Below, piece by piece: positions 35,230-45,089 of a DNA stretch of 64,000 bases. The notes under the pieces are model-generated. The model was not told the origin of the DNA. It saw only the letters and a program-made list of their open reading frames with translations, and made no database searches. Each line of letters opens with the position of its first letter. Within the stretch, counting starts at the first letter, position 1. The stretch covers positions 124,001 through 188,000 of the forward strand of contig NZ_JBNXUO010000003.1 of assembly GCF_050563535.1 (NCBI RefSeq), given 5' to 3'. This stretch comes from Falsiroseomonas sp050563535 (GTDB lineage Bacteria; Pseudomonadota; Alphaproteobacteria; Acetobacterales; Acetobacteraceae). Made by a program: the position numbers and the translations under genes.

Positions 35230-36541
35230 GGCCGCGGGCGGCCCCCGCCCGACCGAGCCCGGCCCGACCCGCGCGGCGGTCATCCTGCCGCATGAACGCC
35301 ACTCCGTCCGCGGGGAGGGCGCGGCCCACCGCGCGGCCGAGGCGCGGCTGGCCGAGGCGGTCGGCCTGACGGCCTCGATCGGCCTCACGGTGGTCCATAC
35401 CGGGATCCACCCGCTGCGCAGCACCCGGCCCTCCACGCTGCTCGGCGAAGGCCAGGTCGCAATGGTGAAGGAAGCTTGCGACCGCCACGGTGTGGCGGTC
35501 GTGGTGGTCGATGCCGCGCTGTCGCCGGTGCAGCAGCGCAACCTTGAACGCGCCTGGGGCGCCAAGGTCATCGACCGCACCGGCCTCATCCTCGAGATCT
35601 TCGGGGAACGCGCGCGCACGAAGGAAGGCACGCTGCAGGTCGAACTCGCGCACCTGGAATACCAGCGCACACGCCTGGTGCGGTCCTGGACCCACCTGGA
35701 ACGCCAGCGCGGCGGCTTCGGCTTCCTCGGCGGTCCCGGCGAGTCCCAGATCGAGATCGACCGCCGCCTGATCGGCGAGCGGATCGTCAAGCTGAAGAAG
35801 GAGCTGGAGCAGGTGCGCCGCACCCGCGGCCTGCACCGCAAGGCGCGCGAACGCGTGCCCTACCCGGTGGTCGCGCTGGTCGGCTACACCAATGCCGGCA
35901 AGTCCACGCTGTTCAACGCGCTGACAGGCGCGGGCGTCTATGCGCAGGACCAGCTCTTCGCCACGCTCGATCCCACGATGCGCGCCATCAAGCTGCCGAG
36001 CGGCCGCACCGTGATCCTCTCCGACACGGTGGGCTTCATCAGCGAGTTGCCGACGCAGCTGGTCGAGGCCTTCCGCGCCACGCTGGAGGAGGTGGCGGCG
36101 GCCGACATCATCCTCCATGTCCGCGACGCCGCCCATCCCGACAGCGCAGCCCAGCGCGCCGACGTGCTCGGCGTGCTGACCGACATGGCCGAGGGCCCCG
36201 ACGCCGCCCTCGACGAGGGCTGGCCGGCCCGCGTGGTGGAGGTGCTGAACAAGGCCGACCTGATGGGCGGGGTGGATGCGGTGCCGGAGATCCCGGGCGC
36301 CATCGCCGCCTCCGCGCTGACCGGCGCCGGGCTCGACCGGCTCCGCGCCGTGCTGGACGAACGCCTGGCGGCGGGGATGGAGACGATGGAGGTCAGCGTC
36401 CCCACCAGCGACGGCGCCACCCTCGCCTGGCTCTACGAGCATGGCGAGGTGGTCCGGCGCGAGGATTCGGAGGACGCGATCCGGCTGACGGTCCGCCTCT
36501 CCCGCGCCGACCGGGCGCGCTACGCGCAGCGCGGCGCGTGA
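35213..36541 (+). CDS. hflX: Ribosome-associated GTPase HflX
   Basis: A 442-residue GTPase: N-terminal HflX domain (PSTLLGEGQVAMVKE, ALSPVQQRNLERAWGAKVIDRTGLILEIF), the glycine-rich linker RGGFGFLGGPGESQIEIDRR, and a G domain with VALVGYTNAGKSTLFNALTG (near residue 223), DTVGFI and NKAD. It splits stalled 70S ribosomes, especially after heat stress. The TTG start at 35213 lies inside hfq; the conserved part begins around RAAVILPHERH. The hfq-hflX pairing is conserved in proteobacteria. Confidence 0.94.
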   Translation: MAAETEAAGGPRPTEPGPTRAAVILPHERHSVRGEGAAHRAAEARLAEAVGLTASIGLTVVHTGIHPLRSTRPSTLLGEGQVAMVKEACDRHGVAVVVVDAALSPVQQRNLERAWGAKVIDRTGLILEIFGERARTKEGTLQVELAHLEYQRTRLVRSWTHLERQRGGFGFLGGPGESQIEIDRRLIGERIVKLKKELEQVRRTRGLHRKARERVPYPVVALVGYTNAGKSTLFNALTGAGVYAQDQLFATLDPTMRAIKLPSGRTVILSDTVGFISELPTQLVEAFRATLEEVAAADIILHVRDAAHPDSAAQRADVLGVLTDMAEGPDAALDEGWPARVVEVLNKADLMGGVDAVPEIPGAIAASALTGAGLDRLRAVLDERLAAGMETMEVSVPTSDGATLAWLYEHGEVVRREDSEDAIRLTVRLSRADRARYAQRGA

Positions 36542-37377
36542 ACCGGCTCGACGCGCGGGCGGTGGGCGAGGTGGCGGCGCTGCTGCGCGATGCCGCGCGG
36601 GCCGAGATCATGCCCCGCTTCCGCCGGCTCGCGCCCGCGGCGGTGCGGGTCAAGTCCGGCCCGCTCGACCTGGTCACGGAAGCCGATGAGGCGGCCGAGC
36701 GGGTGATCGAGGCCGGCCTTCGCCGCATCTTTCCCGGCTGCGTGGTGGTGGGGGAGGAGGGGACGGCCGCCGATGCCTCGCTGCTCTCGCGCATCGCAGG
36801 CGCGGACCTCGCCTTCGTGGTGGACCCTGTGGACGGCACGGCGAATTTCGCGGCCGGCGTGCCGCTGTTCGGCTGCATGGCCGCAGCCTTCGTGCGGGGC
36901 GAGGTGGTGGCGGGCTGGATCCACGACCCGCTCGGCGACGACACCGCCGTGGCGCTGCGCGGGCAGGGGGCCTGGGTGGAGGATGCGGAGGGCCGCCGCA
37001 TCGGCGACCTGCGCGTCGCGCCGCCGGCCCCGGTCGCCCGCATGGTGGGCGCCGTGTCCTGGGGGTGGATGCCGGAGCCGCTGAAGTCGCGCGTCGCCTC
37101 GCGCCTGCCGCGGCTGGCGGCGACCGTGAACTACCGCTGCGCCGCGCACGAATACCGCCTGGCGGCCGGCGGCCACGCGCATCTGCTGGTCTACAACAAG
37201 CTGATGCCCTGGGACCACGCGCCGGGCTGGCTGATCCACCGCGAGGCCGGCGGCCATGCCGCGCGCTTCGACGGCAGCCCCTATGAGGCCGGGCACCAGA
37301 CCGGCGGCGGGCTGCTCTGCGCCCCCGACCGCGCCAGCTGGGAGGCCGCCCGCGCCGCCCTGCTCGGCGAGGATTGA
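36538..37377 (+). CDS. Inositol monophosphatase family protein
   Basis: A 279-residue Mg-dependent phosphatase with the family motifs VTEADEAAERVIEAGLR, VVGEEGTAAD and VDPVDGTANFAAGVPLFGCMAA (about residues 99-120), and a C-terminal WDHAPGWLIHREAGG. It may dephosphorylate inositol phosphates, histidinol phosphate or PAP; sequence alone does not decide. Start GTG at 36538 overlaps the hflX stop by 4 bp. greB follows after 13 bp. Confidence 0.88.
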   Translation: MNRLDARAVGEVAALLRDAARAEIMPRFRRLAPAAVRVKSGPLDLVTEADEAAERVIEAGLRRIFPGCVVVGEEGTAADASLLSRIAGADLAFVVDPVDGTANFAAGVPLFGCMAAAFVRGEVVAGWIHDPLGDDTAVALRGQGAWVEDAEGRRIGDLRVAPPAPVARMVGAVSWGWMPEPLKSRVASRLPRLAATVNYRCAAHEYRLAAGGHAHLLVYNKLMPWDHAPGWLIHREAGGHAARFDGSPYEAGHQTGGGLLCAPDRASWEAARAALLGED

Positions 37378-37390
37378 GCCGCCAACCCCC

Positions 37391-37930
<540 letters not shown>

Positions 37931-38045
37931 CCGGCCGGCCGGCGGCAGCGTCATCCGCCCTTTGGATGAGGCCGATCGCCCGGCGTGATTCGCGGCCTGC
38001 GCCGGCCCTCCCATCTCCTGTTGGCCACCCAAAGGAGAGCGCCCG

Positions 38046-39008
<963 letters not shown>

Positions 39009-39135
39009 GAGCCCAACGCGGCCGCGGTGGGCCTGGCTGCATGGAGGGCAGGAAGACGGGAAGGGGGTTCGCGCCGGCTGCGCCGCGTCCAGGCGATATG
39101 TTCCCGTTTTTCCCCACAGGCCCCCAGCGGGAAGC

Positions 39136-39167
39136 AGCACTACGACAGTGGGATGTAGTGCTACTAC
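39136..39167. repeat. Nested inverted repeats between pirin and mazG
   Basis: AGCACTAC (39136-39143) and GTAGTGCT (39155-39162) form a perfect 8-bp inverted repeat with an 11-bp spacer. GTAGT-GCT-ACTAC (39155-39167) overlaps it, so three ACTAC/GTAGT units occur in 32 bp. It lies between convergent genes and is not followed by a T-run. Confidence 0.55.
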
Positions 39168-39190
39168 AGGAAGCAGCCCTCAGGTCCTAA

Positions 39191-39211
39191 GTTGTAAATT
39201 CGATTTACAAC
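39191..39211. repeat. AT-rich perfect palindrome near mazG
   Basis: GTTGTAAAT (39191-39199) and ATTTACAAC (39203-39211) are a perfect 9-bp inverted repeat around TCG. It is strikingly AT-rich for this window and sits 7 bp after the end of mazG on the minus strand. It looks like a protein-binding site or hairpin of unknown role. The rest of the gap 39009-39218 shows nothing recognisable. Confidence 0.55.
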
Positions 39212-39218
39212 CTCGGCG

Positions 39219-40013
39219 TCAGCCTGCCTCGCCAGCCTTCGCCGCCTGCCACGCGGCCTCCATCTCCCCGAGCGTGGCATCGCCCGGTGCGCGGCCCTCG
39301 GCGGCGAGTGCCGCCTCCACAGCGCCGAAGCGCCGCTCGAACTTTGTGTTGGCGGCCCGCAGGCAGGCCTCGGGGTCCAGGTCCAGCTTGCGGGCCAGGT
39401 TCACGACCACGAAAAGAAGGTCGCCCAGCTCATCCGCCTGCCGCGCCTTGTCCTGGCCGGGCAGCTCCGCCCGCAGCTCCGCCGCCTCCTCCTCCAGCTT
39501 GTCGAGCACGGCGCCGGCATCCGGCCAGTCGAAGCCGACGCGGGCGGCCCGGCGGGCGAGCTTGTTGGCGCGGGTCAGGGCAGGGAGGTTGAGGGGGATG
39601 CCGGCCAGCACGCCCGCTTCCGCCCGCGCCGCCCGCTCGGCGGCCTTCTGGACCTCCCAGGCGGCGACCTGGCCCTCGGCGCTGCGCTGCTCCGCCTCGC
39701 CGAAGACATGGGGATGGCGGCGGATCATCTTGGCGGAGATGGCCTGCGCGACCTCGGCGAAGCCGAAATGACCCAGTTCGGCCGCCATCTGCGCGTGGTA
39801 GACCACCTGGAACAGCAGGTCGCCCAGCTCGTCCAGCAAGGCGGCGAAGTCCGGGCCGCGGGCGATCGCGTCGGCGACCTCGTAGGCTTCCTCGACCGTG
39901 TAGGGCGCGATTGTCGCGAAGTCCTGCGCCTGGTCCCAGGCGCAGCCATCCGGCGCCCGCAGCCGGGCCATGATGTCCAGCAGGCGGTTCAGCGCGGTCG
40001 CGGGGTCGGGCAT
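39219..40013 (-). CDS. mazG: Nucleoside triphosphate pyrophosphohydrolase MazG
   Basis: A 264-residue protein with two tandem MazG domains. The first has the metal-binding EEAYEVADAI and DELGDLLFQVVYHAQM; the second has EEEAAELRAELP and DELGDLLFVVVNLAR. It hydrolyses NTPs and dNTPs to monophosphates and cleans damaged or excess nucleotides. ATG at 40013 has an AGGAG site upstream; the longer frame to 40142 would run toward the dif-like site and lacks homology. Its promoter must lie in the 198-bp gap containing that site. Confidence 0.93.
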   Translation of the reverse strand: MPDPATALNRLLDIMARLRAPDGCAWDQAQDFATIAPYTVEEAYEVADAIARGPDFAALLDELGDLLFQVVYHAQMAAELGHFGFAEVAQAISAKMIRRHPHVFGEAEQRSAEGQVAAWEVQKAAERAARAEAGVLAGIPLNLPALTRANKLARRAARVGFDWPDAGAVLDKLEEEAAELRAELPGQDKARQADELGDLLFVVVNLARKLDLDPEACLRAANTKFERRFGAVEAALAAEGRAPGDATLGEMEAAWQAAKAGEAG

Positions 40014-40133
40014 CGGGAAGCTCCTGATCTTGCGGACCCGGTCTCCCGCGCGGCGGCGACTTCGGCAAGCAGGGCGGGCGGGCGACGCGATGCACCGCGG
40101 CACGCCATCGACACCGGTCATCCACAGCCGTAG

Positions 40134-40161
40134 ATATCGCATAAGATATATTATGGAAAAT
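40134..40161 (+). other. dif: Putative dif site (XerC/XerD recombination site)
   Basis: The 28 bp divide into an 11-bp XerC-type arm ATATCGCATAA, a 6-bp centre GATATA and an 11-bp XerD-type arm TTATGGAAAAT. The E. coli dif arms are GGTGCGCATAA and TTATGTTAAAT with centre TGTATA, so the inner parts of both arms (CGCATAA, TTATG) are identical. It is an AT-rich island in GC-rich DNA, intergenic, and gene orientation switches around it. XerCD would resolve chromosome dimers here with FtsK. The rest of the gap 40014-40211 shows nothing else clear. Confidence 0.85.
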
Positions 40162-40211
40162 ATCGGGGTGTGGAAAAGCCGGGGGAAACCGCGGCCTGGC
40201 CGGACGCCTGC

Positions 40212-41042
40212 TCAGGCGGCCGGAACCTCCAGCACCATCCCGTCGGCGCCCGGCTCCACCCCGGGCGGCAGGTTCGCGCGCAGCCAGGCACAGTCCATGT
40301 CGTTGCCCATATGGGTCAGCACGGTCCGCCGCGGCCTCAGGCGGGCCACCCAGTCCAGGACCTGCGCCACATGGGCGTGGACCGGGTGCGGCCGGCGCTG
40401 AAAGCAGCCGACCACCCAGGTGTCGAGTCCCTGGAGCGCCGCCAGGCTCTCCTCGGGGAATGCCACCACGTCGGTGCAATAGGCGAAGCTGCCGATGCGG
40501 AAGCCCAGCGTCTCCATCACCTTGTGGTCCTGCCGCAGCACCCTGACCGGCAGGCCCGCCATGGGCACCACCTCCCCCGGCGCCACGGCGCGGGGGGCGA
40601 GCGCCGGGCGGTAGAAGCCGGGCGGGGTCGGCGGGCGGAATGCGTATTCGAAGCGCCCCTTCAGCTCGGCGAGCGTGACATAGGTGCCGAACAGCTCGAT
40701 TGCCGTTCCCCGGATCCGGTTGACCATGCGAAGGTCGTCGAGCCCCATGATGTGGTCGGCATGGGTATGCGTGATCGCCACCGCCTCCACCTGGTCGATT
40801 CCGTTGGCCAGCATCTGCGCCCGCAGGTCCGGCCCCGCATCCACCAGCAGCCGTCGCCCGCCGCTCTCCACCAGCGCCGCGCTGCGGGTGCGGCGGTTGC
40901 GCGGCTCCGCCGGGTCGCAGGCGCCCCAGTCGCCGCGTCCGCCCGGGCCGCCCAGCAGGGGCACGCCGCCGCTGCCGCCGCAGCCCAGCAGGGTCACGGT
41001 CAGGCCCGGCGCCCGCGGCCCGGCTTCGGCCGCTGGGATCAT
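40212..41042 (-). CDS. MBL-fold metallo-hydrolase (PhnP-like)
   Basis: A 276-residue metallo-beta-lactamase-fold protein with TLLGCGGSGGVP at the N-terminus, the metal motif ITHTHADHIMGLDDLR, then FAYCTDVVAFPEES and VLTHMGNDMD. It is similar to PhnP-type phosphodiesterases and is a common partner of tatD and metG. The start ATG at 41042 overlaps the tatD stop. Likely a phosphodiesterase acting on a cyclic nucleotide or similar; substrate unknown. Confidence 0.88.
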   Translation of the reverse strand: MIPAAEAGPRAPGLTVTLLGCGGSGGVPLLGGPGGRGDWGACDPAEPRNRRTRSAALVESGGRRLLVDAGPDLRAQMLANGIDQVEAVAITHTHADHIMGLDDLRMVNRIRGTAIELFGTYVTLAELKGRFEYAFRPPTPPGFYRPALAPRAVAPGEVVPMAGLPVRVLRQDHKVMETLGFRIGSFAYCTDVVAFPEESLAALQGLDTWVVGCFQRRPHPVHAHVAQVLDWVARLRPRRTVLTHMGNDMDCAWLRANLPPGVEPGADGMVLEVPAA

Positions 41043-41824
41043 CGGGACCGCTGGAACAGACGGTGAAAATTCGCCGTCGTCAGCTCCGCCAGCGCCGCCA
41101 TGCCGAGGCCGCGGGCCTCGGCCAGCCTTGCCGCGGTATGCGCCACATAGGCGGGCTCGCACCGCTTTCCCCGCAAGGGCACGGGGGCGAGGTAGGGGCT
41201 GTCCGTCTCCACCAGCAGCCGCTCCGCCGGCAGTTCCGCCGCGATGGCGCGGATCGCGTCCGATTTCGGGAAGGTCAGCATCCCTGAGAAGGAGACATAC
41301 CCCCCGATCGCCACCGCCCTACGCGCCAGTTCGGCGCCCGAGGAGAAGCAATGCAGCACGAAGGGGAAGTCGCCCTTCGCATGCTCATCCTCCAGGATCG
41401 CGGCGATGTCCTCGTCGGCGTCGCGCGCATGCACCACCAGCGGCAGGCGGGATTCGCGCGCGGCGGCGATATGGGCACGGAAGCCCTCCGCCTGCGCCGG
41501 GCGCGGCGCCTTGTCGTAGAAGTAGTCGAGCCCCGACTCGCCGAGCCCGATCACCTTGGGATGGTCTGCCTCCCGCAGCAATTCCGCGACCGTCGGTGCG
41601 TCTCGTTCGCCGGCATTGTGGGGGTGGATGCCGACGGTGGCGAAGACCTGCGCGTGGCGGTCGGCGATGGCGCGAACCGTCGCCGCCTGTTCGCCTAACC
41701 TCGTGCCGATCGTCACCATCCGCCCGATGCCCGCCGCCGCCGCGCGGGCCACCACCGCATCCTGCTCCTCGCCCGCCTGGAAATGGTCCAGGTGGCAATG
41801 GGAATCGACGATGTAGGTGCTCAC
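41039..41824 (-). CDS. tatD: TatD family metal-dependent hydrolase/DNase
   Basis: A 261-residue TIM-barrel hydrolase. The metal ligands are in VDSHCHLDHF, GLGESGLDYFYDKAP, LVVHARDADED, FVLHCFSSG and VETDSPYLAPVPLRGKR. TatD-family proteins are 3'-5' exonucleases acting on DNA and RNA. It overlaps metG upstream and the MBL gene downstream by 4 bp each. The order metG-tatD-MBL is typical of alphaproteobacteria. Confidence 0.92.
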   Translation of the reverse strand: MSTYIVDSHCHLDHFQAGEEQDAVVARAAAAGIGRMVTIGTRLGEQAATVRAIADRHAQVFATVGIHPHNAGERDAPTVAELLREADHPKVIGLGESGLDYFYDKAPRPAQAEGFRAHIAAARESRLPLVVHARDADEDIAAILEDEHAKGDFPFVLHCFSSGAELARRAVAIGGYVSFSGMLTFPKSDAIRAIAAELPAERLLVETDSPYLAPVPLRGKRCEPAYVAHTAARLAEARGLGMAALAELTTANFHRLFQRSR

Positions 41825-43368
41825 GCGGCCGGCGCCTCGATCTTCCGGAACAGCGGTTCGGGCGGCGGCAGCGCCAGGCCGCCCGGCAGCGGGGTGGCGA
41901 GCGCGCCGAGCCCCCTCGCCTCCTCCGGCACGCCGAGCTGGTCCAGCAGCTTCGCCATGCTGCCCGGCATGAAGGGCTGCAACACGGTGGCGAAGGCACG
42001 CAGCGCGTCATGCAAGATGCGCAGCACGGCGGCCATGCGGACCGGGTCCGTCTTCTTCAGCGCCCAGGGCTGCTCGACCGTGACATAGCCATTGGCTTCC
42101 CGCACCGCGGCCAGCACGACGTCGAGCGCCAGGTGGAATTCCTGGCGCTCGAGATGCCCGCCCACCGTCGCCGCCAGCCCGTCCACCAGCGCGCCGAGCG
42201 TCGCGTCGGAGGCGCCGCGCACCGCCGGTCCGGGCAGGGTCGCGTCGCAGTTCCGCTGGATCAGCGACAGGGTGCGGTTCGCGAGGTTGCCGAGCGCGTT
42301 CGCCAATTCCCCGTTGTTGCGCGCGACCAGCGCGGCGCGGCTGAAATCGCCGTCCTGGCCGAAGGGCACTTCCCGCAGCAGGAAGTAGCGCACCGGGTCC
42401 AGGCCGAACTCCTCCACCAGCCGCACCGGGTCGATCACGTTGCCCAGCGACTTCGAGATCTTCTGCCCCTCATTCGTCCACCAGCCATGCGCGAAGACGC
42501 GCCCCGGCGGCGCCAGGCCGGCCGCCATCAGGAAGGCCGGCCAGTAGATCGCGTGGAAGCGCAGGATGTCCTTGCCGACGAAGTGGAGCTCGGCCGGCCA
42601 CCAGGTCGCAAATCTTGCAGAATCAGTGGGATAGCCGGCGGCGGTGATGTAGTTCGTCAGCGCATCCAGCCACACATACATCACATGCGCATCGTCGCCC
42701 GGCACCGGAACCCCCCAGCGGAAGGAGGTGCGGGAGACGGACAGGTCGCCCAGCCCCGACTTTACGAAGGCGATCACCTCATTCCGCCGCCCTGCGGGCA
42801 GGATGAAGTCCGGATTCGCCTCGTAGAAGGCCAGCAGCCGCTCGCCCCAGGCCGAGAGACGGAAGAAGTAGGACGGCTCCCTCACCCACTCCACCGGTGC
42901 GCCGCTCGGCGCGTATTTCACGCCGTCCCGCTCGGTCAGCTCGTCCGGGCCGTAGAAGGCTTCGTCGCGCACCGCGTACCAGCCCTCGTAGTCGCCAAGG
43001 TAGATCTCGCCCCGCCGGACCAGCTCGTCCCACAGCGCGGCGCAGGCGACCTTGTGGCGCGGCTCCGTGGTGCGGATGAAGTCGTCGACCGACAGGGCCA
43101 TGGTGGCCGTCAGGTCGCGGAAATGGCGGCTGACCTGGTCGCAGAAGGCTTGCGGGTCCATCCCCGCGTCACGCGCCGCCTTCTCCACCTTCTGGCCGTG
43201 CTCGTCGGTGCCGGTCAGGAAGAAGACCGGGCGCCCCTCCAGCCGCCGCCACCGCGCCAGCACGTCGGCAGCCAGCGAGGTGTAGGCATGCCCGATATGG
43301 GGCCGGTCGTTCACGTAGTAGATCGGGGTGGTGATGAAGCAGGGCCGCTGTTCGGCGTCGCCAGTCAC
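41821..43368 (-). CDS. metG: Methionine--tRNA ligase
   Basis: A 515-residue class I synthetase with ITTPIYYVNDRPHIGHAYTSLAADV (HIGH motif, residues near 24-27) and EGQKISKSLGNVIDP (KMSKS variant KISKS). The anticodon-binding helical domain fills the C-terminal 150 residues. There is no C-terminal tRNA-binding (Trbp111-like) domain, consistent with the short alphaproteobacterial form. It charges initiator and elongator tRNA-Met. It starts 29 bp after holB. Confidence 0.96.
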   Translation of the reverse strand: MTGDAEQRPCFITTPIYYVNDRPHIGHAYTSLAADVLARWRRLEGRPVFFLTGTDEHGQKVEKAARDAGMDPQAFCDQVSRHFRDLTATMALSVDDFIRTTEPRHKVACAALWDELVRRGEIYLGDYEGWYAVRDEAFYGPDELTERDGVKYAPSGAPVEWVREPSYFFRLSAWGERLLAFYEANPDFILPAGRRNEVIAFVKSGLGDLSVSRTSFRWGVPVPGDDAHVMYVWLDALTNYITAAGYPTDSARFATWWPAELHFVGKDILRFHAIYWPAFLMAAGLAPPGRVFAHGWWTNEGQKISKSLGNVIDPVRLVEEFGLDPVRYFLLREVPFGQDGDFSRAALVARNNGELANALGNLANRTLSLIQRNCDATLPGPAVRGASDATLGALVDGLAATVGGHLERQEFHLALDVVLAAVREANGYVTVEQPWALKKTDPVRMAAVLRILHDALRAFATVLQPFMPGSMAKLLDQLGVPEEARGLGALATPLPGGLALPPPEPLFRKIEAPAA

Positions 43369-43397
43369 GGGATGTCTTCCGGTCGGCCCCGGCGCCC

Positions 43398-44456
43398 TCA
43401 GCGCCGCGGCGGGGTGAGCCAGCCGAGCATCGTGAGCACCGCCTGCTTGCGGTCCAGGCTGAGCGCATCCGTCTCGGCGGCAAGGCGGCCGAGGCTATCC
43501 CACAGGGTGGACCACTCGGCAAGCGGACGGATCGCGAGCCAGCCGGGCGCAGCCCCCTCCCCGCCCCGCGCCGCATGCCGCACCGCGCCCGAGATGGCGC
43601 GCCGCAGCAGCGCGACGAAGGTGACGAAGGACGACCCGTCGCGCTTGGCGGCGACGGTCTCGGCCAGCTGGTGCCAGCGGCGGCGGTCTCCTGCCGGCAA
43701 CCCCTCCAGCACGCCCTCGACCAGTTGCTGCAAGGCGAGCCCCTCGTCTTCCGCCAACTGCACCGCCCGGCCCGGCGAGCCTTCCGCCAGCCGGGCCAGG
43801 GTCTGCCGTTCGGCCGCGGGCAAGGCCGGCAGCAGGGTGTCCAGCACCCGTGCCGTCTCGGCCGCGGCAAGCGGCGCCAGGTCCAGCCGGCGGCAGCGGC
43901 TGCGGATGGTGACGAGCAGCCGGTCCGGCGCGGCAGAGGTCAGCAGCAGCACGCTGCGCGGCGGCGGTTCCTCCAGCGTCTTCAGCAGCGCGTTCGCCGC
44001 CTCGGTCCGCAGCAGCTCGGCCCCGTCCACCAGCACGACGCGCCAGCCCCCCTCGGCCGGCGTCATCGCCATGAAACGCAGCGCCGCGCGCACCTCCTCC
44101 ACGCGGATCACGCGCTTCACCCCGCCCTCGGCGGTCGGCCGCAGCACCCGCAGATCGGCATGCGCGCCGGCCGCGATGCGCCGGAAGGTCGGCTCGCCGG
44201 GGTCGAGATGCAGCGGCGCCGGCCCCGGCGGCCGCGCCGCGCCGTCGGAAAGCAGCCAGCGCGCGAAGCGGTAGGCGAGCGTCGCCTTCCCGATCCCCGG
44301 CGGCCCCGCCAGCAGCCAGGCATGGGGCAGACGGCCCGACCGGGCCGCGGCTTCCAGCGTGGCCGCGGCGGCCGCGTGCCCGTGCAGGTCGGGGTTGGCG
44401 CGGACCGCCCGGTCCTCGTCCTCCTCGACCACCACCGCCTTCGGCGCGCGCGCCAT
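43398..44456 (-). CDS. holB: DNA polymerase III subunit delta'
   Basis: A 352-residue clamp-loader AAA+ protein with P-loop GPPGIGKATLAYRFARWLL (near residue 51), LVDGAELLRTEAANALLKTLEEPP and the SRC motif TIRSRCRRLDL. Delta' is part of the complex that loads the beta clamp. The usual four-cysteine zinc module seen in E. coli delta' is not visible here. The start overlaps the tmk stop by one base; the tmk-holB-metG-tatD order is widely conserved. Confidence 0.92.
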   Translation of the reverse strand: MARAPKAVVVEEDEDRAVRANPDLHGHAAAAATLEAAARSGRLPHAWLLAGPPGIGKATLAYRFARWLLSDGAARPPGPAPLHLDPGEPTFRRIAAGAHADLRVLRPTAEGGVKRVIRVEEVRAALRFMAMTPAEGGWRVVLVDGAELLRTEAANALLKTLEEPPPRSVLLLTSAAPDRLLVTIRSRCRRLDLAPLAAAETARVLDTLLPALPAAERQTLARLAEGSPGRAVQLAEDEGLALQQLVEGVLEGLPAGDRRRWHQLAETVAAKRDGSSFVTFVALLRRAISGAVRHAARGGEGAAPGWLAIRPLAEWSTLWDSLGRLAAETDALSLDRKQAVLTMLGWLTPPRR

Positions 44457-45082
44457 CAGGCGGGCCCGAGGCGGCGGGCGACCGCCTCCCGCACGGCGGC
44501 AGCCACCGCCTCCTCCTCCGCCGCCGCGTCGATCACCGCGCAGCGTCCGGGTTCGGCGGCGGCGATAGCGAGGAAGCCGGTCCGGACCCGGGCGTGGAAG
44601 CCGGCGTCCAGCCGCTCATACCGGTCAGCCGCCAGGCCGCGCCCTGCGGCACGGGCCATCCCGGTCGCGGGCGGCAGGTCCAGCACCAGCGTCAGGTCCG
44701 GCGCCAGCCCTTCGAGCGCGAGGTCGGCGAGACGCCGATACGCCTCCTCCGGCACGCCCTGGCCGTGGCACTGGTAGGCGCGGGTCGAATCGGCGAAGCG
44801 GTCGCAGACCACCCACATGCCCGCGCCCAGCGCCGGCCGGATGCTGGCCACCAGGTGGTCCCGCCGGGCGGCAAACATCAGCATCGCCTCGGCCACCGGG
44901 TCGAAGCCGCGGCCGCCTAGCAGAAGGGTGCGGATGCTCTCCGCCCCGGCGGAGCCGCCGGGCTCGCGCGTCAGCAGAACCGGCAGGCCGAGTTCGCAGA
45001 GATGCGCGGCGAGCCGCCGGGCCTGGGTCGATTTCCCCCCGCCCTCTCCGCCTTCGAAGGTGATGAAGCGGCCCCGGCTCAA
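44456..45082 (-). CDS. tmk: Thymidylate kinase
   Basis: A 208-residue P-loop kinase: FITFEGGEGGGKSTQARRLAAHL, the substrate-binding TREPGG, the DRF motif VVCDRFADSTRAYQ and a LID region with LPPATGMARAAGRGLAADRYERL. It phosphorylates dTMP to dTDP. It lies 7 bp after the D,D-carboxypeptidase gene and touches holB. Confidence 0.96.
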   Translation of the reverse strand: MSRGRFITFEGGEGGGKSTQARRLAAHLCELGLPVLLTREPGGSAGAESIRTLLLGGRGFDPVAEAMLMFAARRDHLVASIRPALGAGMWVVCDRFADSTRAYQCHGQGVPEEAYRRLADLALEGLAPDLTLVLDLPPATGMARAAGRGLAADRYERLDAGFHARVRTGFLAIAAAEPGRCAVIDAAAEEEAVAAAVREAVARRLGPA

Positions 45083-45089
45083 GCGCGGC

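Noticed and set aside
39009..40211. The AT-rich patches around mazG as a genomic island or phage attachment scar
   Set aside because: Flanking genes are core and have normal codon use, and there is no integrase or duplicated tRNA end. The dif interpretation explains the AT-rich core better.
40684..44274. A 1196-codon plus-strand open frame opposite tatD, metG and holB
   Set aside because: It is low-complexity Arg/Pro/Ser-rich and covers three certain minus-strand genes.
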